From contig NC_065549.1 in the NCBI RefSeq assembly GCF_022605725.1, positions 33,185,690-33,249,689 of the forward strand: DNA of 64,000 nucleotides, written 5' to 3'. The translations under genes and the position numbers were made by a program. Positions within the stretch are counted from its first letter, which is position 1; each line of letters starts with the position of its first letter. Below, one piece after another: positions 10,601 through 22,652 of the stretch. Source of the stretch: Anthonomus grandis grandis (taxonomy: Eukaryota > Arthropoda > Insecta > Coleoptera > Curculionidae). Under the pieces are notes generated by a model. That model was not told the DNA's origin. It worked only from the letters and a program-made list of their open reading frames with translations, and did not search any database.

Positions 10601-11000
10601 TTTGAAATTTCGCACTACCTGATTATGTATTTTTACCATCTGTACATGTTCAGGTATACTGCTTTGTGTAGCTATTTTAGGATTTTTTATAATTTTTTAC
10701 TTTTTTAAGTATTTAAAATTTTTTTTTTTAACATAGGGAGATTTTTTAATGATTTTTTTTTGACATTGTATACATTAAATTGTATATTTTATAATAATAT
10801 TTTTGACTACTTACAATTTTAAAATTGTATTAATCTCTATATATTGTAGATATTCTATTCTATTTATTTATTTATTTTTTTAAATTTTGTTTTGTTTTTC
10901 TTTTCTTTAATTGTATTTTGTTTGTATTTTTGTGTCTTTTTTGTTTTATAGCTTTATCTACAAATTGTAACAATTTCTTGACAATAAAGCATTTATTGAA
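9505..11000 (+). mobile_element. LINE3: 5'-truncated non-LTR retrotransposon
   Basis: The element starts inside the reverse transcriptase near 9505, as is usual for incomplete target-primed reverse transcription. It continues through the C-terminal region to about 10600 and has a T-rich 3' UTR with a run of TTTA units near 10862. It ends in a TGACAATAAAGCATTTATTG-type tail near 10980-11000. Endonuclease and ORF1 are absent. Confidence 0.75.
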
Positions 11001-11473
11001 GATAAATAGAAGAGATTATAGAAACCGCAAAAAGGTTTAAAACATGTATCATAAATTTTAATAACTGAGAAATAAATTAAATTAAAAAATATTATAACAG
11101 TTTACTTATCTTTCGTCAGGTTGACAGTAACCCTGCGAAAAGGATGAATTACAAAATTAAAAACTTTAAAAATAATTATTAGTAAAAGTTAACGTATGCA
11201 AGCTGTTTACATTTTTTAATCGAAATACGTTCAAAGGTCGTATTATGTACAAGTCATCAACAAAATTTTGACAAGCTGTCACACTGTAAAAAAATAGCAG
11301 ACGTTTGAAGCTCAAAAGATAGAATCAGAATAGAAGGATCTTTAAAATAAGGTGCTACACGACATTATTCCCTTTTAAGATTTTAGTGTTGATACCTACC
11401 TTCGCGTAGTGGATAAGGTTGGAGCGTTGAAAATTATACATTTATTGTTCCCCTTCGAATCAAAAATTAACGT
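10601..11473. other. LINE3 3' UTR, then AT-rich DNA
   Basis: Up to about 11000 this is the LINE3 3' UTR and tail. From 11000 to 11473 I see no coding or RNA gene; the stretch ends at the left flank of DNA1. Confidence 0.5.
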
Positions 11474-11477
11474 ATAT

Positions 11478-11509
11478 CGTCGGCCTCATATGAATTTTGC
11501 GTAAGTCTA
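11478..11509 (+). repeat. Left terminal inverted repeat of DNA1
   Basis: CGTCGGCCTCATATGAA followed by TTTTGCGTAAGTC is matched by the reverse complement of 14987-15018 with about five differences. Preceded by ATAT. Confidence 0.8.
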
Positions 11510-11821
11510 AAAATGTAAATTTTACAGTAGGCGAAAAAAATAGTTATTGACTAACAGTAATAAAACTTCAAAGACTTTTTTTAAATTATGTTTTGTTTTA
11601 TGAAAACTAATATCGGAAAAAAAAATTCTGTTTTATTTAAACAAGTTAAAGGACTTAGGCAGGAATCATATAAAAACTCATCGCATTTTGGACATACGCA
11701 TATTTCATATTAAAAATACAACTATTATAATTGTTAATTATTATTTTATAGTTTATTAATTGCTTTTAAAAAACATTGAGTACTTACATTCTTAGAAAAA
11801 CATTACATGTTATACGAACCC

Positions 11822-14068
11822 TTAGGATTCATGTTCAAGATTGTCATAAAAAGGATGGTAATCTGGTTCCATAGTATTTTTTAGCGAGTAAAGGTGTTTT
11901 TTCTTTTCCCTTTTAATTTTTAATTTACTTTTTCCTTTTAATTTTTAATTTATTTTGATAGAGTTTTGGTAGCTTTTCCATGGGTATACTCAAGCATTTC
12001 TTATTAAATCTGACTGGAAGGATTTGAAATTCACCAGAATGCATAATCTTATATTCAATGGATCTGTTTGAATTATATTTTAGAGCTCTAATATCTTGTA
12101 CAGTAGGGTCACCAGTTTTACGTCCAGATTGAATTAAAAAAGTTAATTACAGAAAAATCTTTAAAATAATCATGATTCAAATATTGAAAGGTCTGGGGTT
12201 TTTTCTCGCAACTTTTATCAAATTAATCGGCAGGTAAGTTTATTCTTTCATTTGTGGAATGCATTCCATTTATGTATGACCCTTCTCTTAGTATTTTTGA
12301 ATAACACATATTTTTTTCCATTGAAAAATTTAATAGGGCATTAGACAAAGTGGAATTGCGATTCTGTGCACCACAACCGTCACTGTAAAGAATAATAGTT
12401 TTGATATTTGGATCCATAGTTGATAAAACCATGGTATCTAAGAAGGTACAAATAATCTAGGCAAAACAGTTTGCCTTTAACTCCCCTTCCCCTTCGTGCC
12501 ACAGAAAACAGTAACCATCCTTTGTATGTAGATTAAAAATAGTAAAATTGTGCAGAATCAATTTAGTTTTGTAGTAAAGGGCAGACATGTTTGACTGTGG
12601 ATACAGTAAAACAGATTGGAGAATCCATGGTAAACACTTCATGGGGTGACTGCTTGTCCTTTTCTTTTTCATTTCTTGTCTCCTTCTTTTTTTTATATGT
12701 GCTTCATGAAGTAGATCGGAAACATTATGTGTTCGGTGCCCTACACAAATATTCCAGCGGGGTTCTAGGTATAGCTTTGAAGACGATTTGCGGCAGTAAT
12801 GAGATTCTAGCTTTGGTAAATTATTAAGAAAATCTTTAACTGATTTTTTTTTCTCAATATTTCTTATTTGGTGTTTTTGGTCGCAGACTTTAGTTTCAGT
12901 TTCTACATTATGACATTTTTTATTTTTGGGTGAATGAAAGCTTTTATTTAACCAGTGAGTAATAGTTCTCATGAATACACCAAGTGTGTTGCAAAACATC
13001 ATTTTGCATACTCTAACTCTCTCTTTTTTTATGTCAAGAAAGAAAGAATAAGAGCATTTTCTACTTTCTCCTTCGGTTTTTCGATTCCTTGCCCTTTTGA
13101 TATTTGAAGAGACCGCTCTTCCATTGACAAAAATTTTTTCTCCTCCCATGTATACTTCCAGAATTTTTGAAATATTTGTTGTCTTTGATCGTCATTTAAG
13201 AGATAACATTTAAAAATAATTTTCTTTAACCCCTCTTTACATGAACATCTCATTTTTAATTTTCTTTCAGTTCTCCGAACAGAAAATTTGTTATCCTTTC
13301 TGCCATATACGAATCCCTTTCTTGTCTCTTTTTTTTGTTAATGTTGTACTCCCATCTTTGACTGTCGCTCAACCTGTTTTTCTTCCTCTTACGCTTTTTG
13401 TCTCCATTTTCTGGAATACCCTCCCTTTCACTTAGGTATTCATCATTATTTAATCTGAAATTCTCTTTGTTCTCATCATCGACTGTGTCAATATTGTCAA
13501 AATCACTTAAATTTCCCGTTTCATTTGCATAGATCTTTTCAGAAATATTTTCAAAACTTGTAGTGCTTGTGTTTTCTTGATTTTTTTGGTCGCTAGTCCA
13601 AACATTATTATTATTGGTCAGCTTTGTGCCCGTATAACTAGCCTTTTCGAAAGTTATATCGGCGTTGTTTATGGTATCCAAGTCAATAAAGGCATCTAAA
13701 GTATCAGTATTACCCAGTGATATAATTTTCTTGACAAAATCTTCATTGCCGGTCAAGTTGGAGTCAATATTTTCTTGTAGTTCTTTTGTAGATACATTGA
13801 ACAAGTTTTGGGCCAACATACATTATTCTTTTAAATGTGCTAATGCATCCGAATACTCAGGATTAAAAGAAATTGTAACGTCACTTGAAACGATAACTTT
13901 TGGTTCGGATTTTTGAAACTGTTGATTAACATCACTAATCGTTGGGCAGTTTTTAGGTTGCATTGGGGAGCAACTCATTTCATCCATACTTTTAAGCCTC
14001 GCTTTATAAAGTATTTTATAGCTTCTTGAACTCTTATTCATTCTGAAAAAAATACTGCGATTTAACAC
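11822..14068 (-). pseudogene. DNA1 transposase-like gene, several frameshifts
   Basis: About 750 codons read in changing frames from MNKSSRSYKILYKARLK near 14041 to a stop at 11822-11824 after FYDNLEHES. The N-terminal part (to about 13256) is acidic, then lysine/arginine-rich (KKRKRKKNRLSDSQRW). A cysteine/basic block follows, then HYCRKSSSKLYLEP and LPWILQSVLLYPQSNMSALYY. The C-terminal block (about 12223-12432) has ILYSDGCGAQNRNSTLSNAL and HSTNERINLPAD. I know this block from many uncharacterised insect proteins; the Asp of YSDGC fits a catalytic Asp of a DDE-type enzyme. That it is the transposase is inferred from its place between the TIRs. Confidence 0.72.
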
Positions 14069-14986
14069 GTATTATAACTTTACATGGTTTATTTATACAA
14101 TAAAATTCAGTACACACATAGAAAAATTAACTTAATTTTAAAAACCAAACACCAAAAAAATTTATTATTTTCTTTTAAAACAGATTTTATTAAATGAAGA
14201 ACTGCTTAGTTAAAGAATTTTATTTTTCACCTATTTTCTTATCATAAGAAATTTGTTGTTTTAAGAATAAATCAAAATTCTTTCTTATTGTAAGTAAAAT
14301 ATTTTAGGCTATTAAAAAGGCCCTGCAAAAACCTAAAAAGTTTATTTTAGTTCTAAAATAATTAAAAATATTTAGAATAAAAATTTGAACATAAAATATA
14401 CTTTCCAGGACTCATACACTATCATAAATTTAAACTTTTTTGGCCTTCTTAAACACACCAAACCAAAAAGTTCCTCTTAAACACACGCGATTAACTTATC
14501 ATTTTTAAATAAATTTAATGGGTCTTTTTTTTAATCCTTATAAAAAAAAGCATTTTACAGACATAAAAAATACCTATGAAAGTGGCGTAACTCCAATTCG
14601 AATTAAAAATGAAAATTGCCTAGTCCTACACCTAATTAAAAATCAGTATTTTATAAACTATAACATTTTCTATACAATCATTTTATAAAAGGACACTTAC
14701 CTGGACTTTTTTAAAGCAAATTATAACAATTCTTTCACTTAAACACCTTTTTTTAATGTTTAAAAGCAAAAACTGAAACACACAAGGGATACACCACGTT
14801 CACAGCATAGAATATGTGGGACTTACGCTAAATTCACGTTGCGACAAGTAAAGTCGGATTTAGGCAACCCTCAATTTCGTGGTTAGTAGCGTTATCTGGT
14901 GATTAATCGCTAAACTTTTTTTGCAGTTTTGTAAAGTTTCAACTGCGTAACAAGATGGCACTAAAAACCCAATTTTTGTTAAAAAG
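14069..14986. other. DNA1 5' region upstream of the transposase
   Basis: AT-rich non-coding part of DNA1. Near 14876 GGATTTAGGCAACCCTC resembles the TIR-proximal GGACTTAGGCAATTTTC at 14991, and AAAGGACTTAGGCAGGAATC lies near the other end at 11648, so a GGACTTAGGCA motif recurs at both ends as possible subterminal binding sites. Confidence 0.5.
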
Positions 14987-15018
14987 TGGACTTAGGCAAT
15001 TTTCATAAGAGGCCGACG
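14987..15018 (-). repeat. Right terminal inverted repeat of DNA1
   Basis: Read on the minus strand it is CGTCGGCCTCTTATGAA followed by AATTGCCTAAGTCC, the partner of 11478-11509. Followed by ATAT. Confidence 0.8.
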
Positions 15019-15022
15019 ATAT

Positions 15023-16040
15023 TTTTTTTTATTTTATAAAATACGGGAAAAAAACTGGAGTGGAAAGTTTTCATTGGCCCATCCTGTATGTTAAATGTAA
15101 TAATGATTATGATGCATAACTTAAAGGCATATGATTTGCATAGTGCTTATTTATTGTTTGTATTAACAGACAAGTTTAAATTATTAATATTTAGAAAAGG
15201 TTAATTTAACACTTGGTTAGCACATGAAAAGCTATTCCGAATTATGGTATTATATTATAGTATGGAAAGAGTCTTAAAATAATGCTTTCTTGATCTTCAA
15301 AATATGTCAAAACAAAGTTGATGCGATTATTTTTAATAAAGATGCTGGATACCCTAGTAATTTAGTTTATAAAGAGCAAAATTAAAAACATCAGAGGCCT
15401 ATATTTATTTATAGTATTCTGATCTATTTTCCAAAAAAAAACGAGATGTATCGTAAATGAAAATACTGAAATTCTCTTCTCTCCCAAAAAATATTGTCAG
15501 TAATAAAATAAAATGTATGCTTCTTAGCACTTGTATAATTTACTTCCAACTGAACTAAAGCAATCAACCATCTGTAATGTCTTAGTATTCTTACACAGTT
15601 ATTAATTTATCTTTGTTTTTCCTTTTAAAGCATTAATTTTTTTATAATATTAATAAAATGAAATTAGCAATTTTGTGGTTTAGGGTGTTATTTGATAAAT
15701 TGAAATGAAATAACCATAGTTTATTTAAAACTGAATAGATAATACTAATTGTAAAATAATCTCTATTGAAATAGTATTGACACTGCTTTTTTTTATTATA
15801 AAAATCCAACTTTAAAATCTAAAAGCAGTTATGATAATGCCCTACATTTTTCATTAAAAGTTCTAAAACTTATCAGAAAAAAAGCGAATAGGGAAGGTAA
15901 AGAGATAAAAATTTACCAAAAACCTGGACAAGGCTTAGATTAACCCGTGGTTTTACGAGTCGGCGGGCCCTTCTTTCGCGTCGGTGATGCATTACTTCCC
16001 GGGATTACTTCATTGATTAAACTTCGAGTATCTGCCTTTC
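15023..16040. other. AT-rich stretch; end of hAT1 remnant
   Basis: No gene is seen to 15880. A GC-rich patch at about 15940-16005 (GAGTCGGCGGGCCC) stands out and resembles the subterminal G/C-rich stretch of hAT Charlie-type ends; it probably belongs to hAT1. Confidence 0.4.
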
Positions 16041-16049
16041 AAATGAATG

Positions 16050-17344
16050 CAATCTAAGAAATTCTGAAGAAAAGAATGAGGTTAAAAATTATTTTGACTT
16101 AATTAATAAAATCATTGAATTTTTTTTATTAGCACTCGACGAATCCACTGATATTAGTTCCACAGCTTAACTTCTCATGTTCATACGAGGTGTTACTCAA
16201 GATTTTGAAGTTTTAGAAGAGTTATTAGGAATGTGTTCATTGAAAGGTCAAACCACAGGAGTTGATATATTTAATATACTTTTGGATGAGTGTTCAAAAA
16301 CTGATTTGGAATTTCAATTCCGGGCTAGTTACTTTGCTGAAAAAGCATCTGCAAAAAAAAACATAAACGCTGAAGATCTCATGCAGTTTCACTGCATTAT
16401 ACACCAAGAAGCCCTCTGTTCTAAAAAAATTAAATTTCAAAAATGTCATGAAAGTGGTAGTTTCGACTGTAAATTTCATAAAATCACGAGGACTCAATCA
16501 CAGACAATTCAAACAATTCCTTGATGACATCGAAAGCGAATACGGAGATTTACTGTATTATATAGAAATAAGGTGGCTAAGTCGTGGATTGACTATGGAA
16601 CGAGTTCTGAATTTAATAGAAGAAATTGGAATATTTCTGGCGGAAAAGGAAAGGGATGTTCCGAAACCTAAAATATTTGATTGGTTGTGTGATTTGTCTT
16701 TTTTAGTTGAGATTACAAATTATTTGAATGTTTTGAATACACGACTTCAAGGCAAAAATCACCGATATCCTAGCTCTATGCTCATGTCTTATCCTTTCAG
16801 TATAAGCTTACACTTTTCAGATCACAATTGAATTCTGGAAATTACACTCATTTTCCGAATTATAAGTAAATGGCTGAAAAATTCAGTCATGTAAAAAATC
16901 TAGATATTTTGATTCAATCTTTTCAAAACAGATTTTCGGAGTTTAAAAAAGTAAAACTTTTGTTGGACATATTCAGCAATCTTTTCTAAGTTTCAGATGA
17001 AAATGCGCCAGAGTCAATGCAGTTAGAAATAATCGACATTCAAAACGACCAAGATTTACGCAACAAATTTAACGAAGGAGACTTGCTGAACTTTTACCGC
17101 TGCATTGATAAAAATATGTACAAAGAGTTGGGCATAAATGCTCTGAAATGTGCCAGCTTATTTGGATTTACCTATATGTATATGTAAACAAACTTTTTCA
17201 ATACTAAAATATAATAATCAAACAAAAAATCGAAACCGCCTTGCAAATGAAAGTTTAGAAGCAGTTTTACGTGTTGTTACGAGTAAATTTGAGCCAAATG
17301 TAAAAAAGATTATAAGCATTATGCAGTACCACACTTCAAATTAA
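16050..17344 (+). pseudogene. hAT1: transposase relic of the GTF2IRD2-like type
   Basis: Broken frames match the hAT-derived family annotated in many animals as general transcription factor II-I repeat domain-containing protein 2-like. The blocks are LALDESTDISSTA (near 16130, first catalytic Asp), MQFHCIIHQEALCSKKI (near 16380, the CxxH motif) and a frame at 16448-16831 with VNFIKSRGLNHRQFKQFL and IRWLSRG. The conserved C-terminal dimerisation block follows near 17150-17340 (RNRLANESLEAVLRVVTSKFEPN). A decayed segment with stops joins them at 16832-17150. The BED zinc finger and the second Asp region are not readable. Dead copy. Confidence 0.82.
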
Positions 17345-18557
17345 GAAATTCTTTTTAAATTCTAATAAATTATGATCAGTTCCTTATTGTCTTTATTTAC
17401 CTGTACTTCTGGCGGCCGGCCCGCCATCAGTTCATGATTTGCTCGAGTGGCCTCTAGTCTTAATAAGTCTGTGCAACCTGCATAGTCTGTCTAAATGCTC
17501 TGATATATATTTTTTAATGATTTTTATTTTACATACTCACAATTGTCTCTTCAACGTCTAAGTCATTTTGTAGTTAATTTTTTAATACTTTTAGGAAATT
17601 TACCACGCGATCCTTAAGCTTTATTTTTATCTATTTATTGACATGCTTCAGAATTTCTTTATATCAGTTTCCTTTTTTGGATGGTCACATTCATGAATAT
17701 ATGTATTGTTATTAGTTTATCTACTTTATTTTATTTTTAAATACAGTTATTTAAACAAAGTTTTATGTATTTGATTTATAACGTGAAAAATTAAGATACT
17801 GCCTATAGACAATTACATTACCAATTTTAACTGGGTTACGAGCTGAACTACGAGGCTATCATGTCCATTATTCTCACCTTTAAAACGCAAAGCACATAAA
17901 TCAGAGAACACGTTCAAGTTTCAGGGTCTTTAATTACCCCGGCTGGCAAATTTTTCATTTCTTACCCGGAAAGCATACGAGAAACGTCCAGAATTCCCAT
18001 AGTTTTTCATTTTTAGATACCCGCATGTTTGCGGCACAATGCCTTTATCTAACATTCAAAAATAATGGTCCTAAGCCCAGTATGCAATCCCATGGTATTA
18101 TATAAATGCGGATCGTAATGGAATCTCGGATATGAGAATTGAATATGCGGTCTTTTAATATAATAGATTTCTTTTTTCTTTAAATGAATAAAGTTCAAAA
18201 ATAAGTGGTTTTAATTTTAGAATGTAGGCCAAGTAGAGGAAACACATACCCAATATTCATATATGCATGATTTCCACCCATATAAATATTAAAATGTAAA
18301 ATGATTATAGCATCATAATTACATCAAAATCAATTTATTACTTTTCCAATTTTTACTATAATATATTATTAAAGTAAATATATATTTTAAGTGTAGAACA
18401 TTTCTTAGATATTTTAAAATATTTATTTATTTAATGTACGTAACAAAGAACTGACATCAAAAAAAATCTAAAAAATTAACAGAAGTAGAGAAAAACAACA
18501 ACAATAATATAATTATAGAATTAAAAAATAATAAAGATAAAATTTACTTTTATATAT
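17345..18557. other. AT-rich stretch without a supported gene
   Basis: A GC-rich inverted counterpart to the patch at 15960 lies at 17408-17428 (GGCGGCCGGCCCGCC) and probably marks the right end of hAT1. Beyond it I see no coding region or RNA gene. Confidence 0.45.
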
Positions 18558-19371
18558 TTATTTATTTACGTTTATTAATGCTTACAACATTTACAGAATA
18601 CCATGATGTATATATACATTTATCATTTTAGAAACTACGAATAATCTTAAAAATTAAAAAGACTTAACTTAAGATTAATTTAATTGCAGATTTTTTAAAG
18701 TAGCTTAATAAACAACAGAAAAATCTAGATTCTCTGCGTGCTTGTTGATTGTTGCAGAAATTCTAATGACTGAATTCTGTAAACTATATGTTGTTTAACA
18801 GAAAGGGATATGGAGAAATAAATGATTTTGGGTTAAATAAGGTGAAACATGGTTTAAAAAGAGAGCAAGGCAGTCAGAACATCTTGCTATTGCATTTAGA
18901 ACCTTAAAAGCAAAACATACATCATAGTACTCCCTTCTACTTGACAAGGGATTTAGTGTTAGATATGACATAGTCTGATCAGTGGAAAGAACTGTACTTA
19001 ATCTTAAAAGGATAAATCTCATGAACTTAACAAATTTGTGCTGAACATTTTCAATGCTATTGATATTTATTTCATAGTTGGAAGACCATATTACATTAGC
19101 AAACTCAAGATTAGATCTGAGCAGAGAAATATACAAAGATCTAAATGCAGAAATACTACTGAAATCCCTACTTGCTCTCCTTACAAAGCCCAACATTCTG
19201 TTTGGTTTAGATATAATATTATCAAAGTGATAAGAAAATCAAAGCTTAGTTAGGGGCCAAATAGAAACCAAGATCCTTCATTAAGTCAACTTGCTTTAGA
19301 GTTGCATCATAAATTTAAAAAGATTAAAAGATTAAAATAAAGTATTCTACATTATACATGTTAGTACAGAC
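18558..19371 (-). mobile_element. LINE4, 3' part (split by hAT2)
   Basis: This is the minus-strand 3' section of a non-LTR retrotransposon whose 5' section lies at 25994-28321. Its 3' end is a run of TTTATTTATT units near 18558. The coding sequence picks up just after the point where the right section stops, and an 8-bp GTACAGAC occurs on both sides of the gap (19364-19371 and 25994-26001), so one element was split by insertion of hAT2. Confidence 0.8.
18795..19330 (-). pseudogene. LINE4 reverse transcriptase, C-terminal part
   Basis: The open frame 18795-19196 reads MLGFVRRASRDFSSISAFRSL, SLLRSNLEFANVIWSS and IENVQHKFVKFMRFIL, the thumb and C-terminal region of a Jockey/CR1-type enzyme. Before it, in a frame with stops, is VDLMKDLGFYL (usual form VDLGVTFDSKL), to about 19330. 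The upstream half including the palm is at 25994-27010. Confidence 0.78.
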
Positions 19372-19375
19372 ACTC

Positions 19376-19690
19376 GTAGGGCGGGCCGAAAAAGGCTGAA
19401 AATTTTTTTTTTTCGAAATTTTATTTGGTATAGTGAAAAAAAGTTGTGGAATGATTTAAAAATAATGTTGTATTTTTTTCAAAATTTTAAAATAAAATTT
19501 GACCGCGCCTCAATGACCTTAAAATAAAAAAAATATTTTTGGATTTGGATAACTGTAAATAGTTCATAAATAATATATTTAAAACACCAATAAAATATCG
19601 CAAAACTATCTATAAATTTAACCGCGCCCCAACCTAAAATCATTTTTCATCTATAAACCAAACTTACGCCGGCCCTGTCCACTAATATTT
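19376..19690 (+). repeat. Left end of hAT2 with inverted repeat
   Basis: The first 75 bases pair with the right end of hAT2 (25900-25993). The rest is AT-rich with two GC-rich islands (GACCGCGCC near 19501 and ACCGCGCCCCAACC near 19621); ACCGCGCCCC also occurs in the right arm at 25875-25890, read on the minus strand. Near 19672 GCCGGCCCTGTCC resembles the terminus again. Confidence 0.65.
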
Positions 19691-19770
19691 ACGTAGCCTA
19701 ATCACCCTTAGGTTAGCAAAAAGATACCACTTCAGAAAAACCATTAGAAGACAGTTCCTCTAGTGAAGAA

Positions 19771-19773
19771 TAT

Positions 19774-19804
<31 letters not shown>
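19771..19804 (+). repeat. (TATT)n microsatellite, 3' tail of LINE5
   Basis: Eight uninterrupted TATT/TTTA units. On the minus strand this is the A-rich tail at the 3' end of LINE5, and it marks the insertion point of LINE5 in hAT2. The hAT2 sequence just before it ends GACAGTTCCTCTAGTGAAGAA. Confidence 0.85.
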
Positions 19805-19968
19805 CACCACTCCACAGAATAAATTCCAATTAATGAGTGGGAAAATTACAACAATAAATTACAAAACATAGGTATCTTAAGAAAATTAAAAAGAATACAA
19901 TATTATCAATAATTACAAGCAAATGGTATTAAAAGAAATATAGACAAAGTAAATTAAAAGTAAAACAT

Positions 19969-22640
19969 CTAGGAAAAGCGTACTCTTTTAATTTCCGACA
20001 AACTGCAATTAAAGATGTCACACTGATCCAGAACAGAGTCATGTATGTTACATGCTCTGCGCAGAGGAGAAAATGTACAAATGTTGGTTCTAGGTCTTGA
20101 TAGGTAAAAAGTTGATGTATTCCTTGCTGATATGCGAGGCACATGAAAATTTAGTTGCTGCAATAGATCTGGTGAATCAATAATATTATTTACCAACTTA
20201 AATAAAAATTGCAAATCAGCGGATTTTCGCCGATCCTCCAGTAAAGCAAACGAAAATCTTTCCAATAAACGCTGATGTGGGAAATCAATTTCTACACTCC
20301 GTCGCTCTTGTACCAAAGATATTTGAGAAATTTTCGTTGAATATTTTCAAGTTCATAAATATGATTTGTATAATATGGTGACCAAACTTGGGATGCATAT
20401 TCCAATATTGATCTGACATAAGAAAAGTACAGGATTTTTAGACTAAGAACATTATTAAAATTTTGCGAGTTCCTGATGATATATCCCAACATTCTATAAC
20501 TGCGCTTGACAATATCTAAAATATGCGGTTGAAAAGAGAAAGAGCTGTCAAAGATCACCAAATCTCTAAATTCAGTTGATCTAGGCAGAATAACATCATC
20601 TATGGTATAGTTGTAAGTAATGAAGTTTTTCTTTAAGCCAAATGAGACAACATTACATTTAGCCGCATTAAGGGGTAGATTATTATTTTTAAGACTGTAA
20701 AAGATTTGACAAAGAAGAAGAAAATCCATAATATAGGTCGAAATTATTAATGAGAATGTTGTGGTCTAGTCGGTCAAATGCTTTTGAAAAGTCTGTATAA
20801 ATAACATCGACTTGAGAGTTTGCATTTATTGATTCGGTGATATATTCTGTAAGAGAAATCAAATTTGTAGTGGTAGATCTACCTTTCATGAATCCATGTT
20901 GTCGAGTATTTATAAGACTCCCCACTCTAGGATATAAAGCAGAATGAAGTGCGCGCTCAAAACATTTGGAGAAGTTATTTATTATTGTGATAGGCCGGTA
21001 ATTTTCAACCATGTTTTTGTCATTCTTTTTATGTATGGGAACAATTTTAGACGACTTCCAAAGATCAGGAAAACATTCTTGTTTAAGGGCCAAGTTAAAA
21101 AGAATTGGTTTGCAAAAACATGTCTACAGTCTGATAAAAGAAATGCGGGTATTTTGTCAGGTCCAACTATCGGTGTGGGTTTTATAGTTTTTAAAGCACT
21201 TAATACCTCGTTTTCAGTAAATCTAGTTATGGTTATGCACTCCGGGTACGGTGTCTGAATATTATTAGAGTTAGAGGCTTGAGGTGAATTAAAAGTCGTG
21301 TATGAGCTCCGAAAGAAAGCTGCAAATGCATCAGTAATACTCTGCGGATCCGATAACAAAGTTCCTTGTTGATCAAACATATTTTGGGGCAGGGAGTTAT
21401 TTTTTTGTGAACTCCGAATTAACTTCCAAAAGTTATTAGGCTGCGAGTTTAAATCATTCTCAAGTCTCGCACAGTATTGTTTGTATGACAGCTCAACATT
21501 TCTTTTTATTTTAGAACGCAATTCTCGAAAATTTATTAAATCTTGTTGAAAATGAAAGCGTCTAAATTTTATCCAAAATTTATGTTTTTGTTTTATGTCT
21601 CTTACTATTTCAAAAGAAAACCAGGGCGAGTAGGTACGAGCTCTTTTTGCAGTTTTCGGAACATACATATCAAGACAAGAATAAATCTTCAGATAGAAAA
21701 TGCTCATAGCAGTATTAACATTTTTAACCGCTTCCAAATCACTCCAATCAACTAACAGAAAACTGTCATATAACAATCTGAGGTCAGCTTTTTTAAAATT
21801 ATAAAAAATATTATCTATTTTACAGTTATTAAACTTTTTGTCAGGGGTATAATTGAACCTTATAAATAACGAAGGATGGATAGCTTCCTCGTCAACCAAG
21901 AAGTCGTAGCATCGCTCCACAGTACAGAATTGAGGCTCTGATGTAATGACCAGATCCAATAATTTACCTTGAGAATTTTTAATAAAATTTACCTGATTCC
22001 AGTCAAAAAAGTTTAAAGTATAAATAATCTGGTTTAATCTGTTGGATGATAATGAATTTTCCGAATAATTAATATACTCAGGTATATTAAAGTCTCCTAG
22101 CAAAATTATTTTTGAGTTGAAAAGATAGGTTAAAGAAGATAAGTATTCAAAAATATTTTCATATATATCAGCATTAAGTCCGGGTGGTATGTATATTAAA
22201 ATAACATATACATAAGAGTGCTCAAATATAATTTTTATACCTATGATTTCAATAATATTTTTAAGGTTATAAGAAAGCGCCAAGTTTAACTTTACCACCA
22301 AAAATTACTGCTTTACTGCTAATGCCACCCCCCCGCCCCTCTTCTCGGACATCTCTGCATAGTTTCTATCGCAGCGGTAGACAGAGTACGCATTCGGAAA
22401 AAGTTCCGAACTATAAATCCCATCATTCAGCCAAGTCTCGGCCAAAGCAATAACGTCAAAATTGCATGTTAAAAGAGAATTGTAAAGTACTTTTGTTTTC
22501 AAGCGAAGTCCTCTAACGTTTTGATAACAGATGCGAAGGTCATTGCAACGATCATGCTGCCGAGACTCGACTGAATGCGAGCCGCAGGAACCACGAGAGA
22601 GAGGGCAGGCGGTTTTACCTTGCAGGTTGGGGGAATCCAA
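19969..22640 (-). pseudogene. LINE5 ORF2: endonuclease and reverse transcriptase, active site deleted
   Basis: The endonuclease starts in frame 22640-22305 (CYQNVRGLRLKTK, ALAETWLNDG), shifts at a C run near 22325 and goes on in the 439-codon frame below it (ILLGDFNIPEY, KLLDLVITS). Reverse transcriptase motifs follow: KIVPIHKKNDKNMVENYRPI, HGFMKGRSTTTNLI, YTDFSKAFDRLDHNIL. Near 20720 the sequence passes directly from YYGFSSSLSNLL to the thumb (SLKNNNLPLNAAKCNVVSF) with a frame change, so about 100 residues with PQG and YADD are gone. The C-terminal region (SYVRSILEYASQVWSPYY) ends at 19969 after one more shift at 20310. Confidence 0.85.
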
Positions 22641-22652
22641 TAAAGTTGGTTG

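Larger units (their letters stand above)
11478..15018 (-). mobile_element. DNA1: DNA transposon with TIRs and a YSDGC-type transposase
   Basis: The two ends are inverted repeats: CGTCGGCCTC starts the element at 11478 and GAGGCCGACG ends it at 15018, and the match continues with a few mismatches for about 31 bp. Both sides are flanked by ATAT (11474-11477 and 15019-15022), which suits a 4-bp target duplication; because ATAT is palindromic the boundary could shift by up to four bases. The 3.54-kb element contains one minus-strand gene. The superfamily is not certain: the 4-bp duplication and the protein would suit a Sola-like element. The gene has several frameshifts, so this copy is dead. Confidence 0.8.

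Noticed and set aside
12591..12827. Plus-strand frames over the DNA1 transposase
   Set aside because: Antisense shadows of the minus-strand gene, which has family matches in the other direction.
18558..19371. A separate 5'-truncated LINE
   Set aside because: Its sequence continues the right-hand LINE4 part across the hAT2 insertion, so one split element is the simpler reading.
19376..19690. Independent MITE related to the end of hAT2
   Set aside because: Its orientation, the shared inverted ends and the GTACAGAC duplication show that it is the left end of hAT2 itself.
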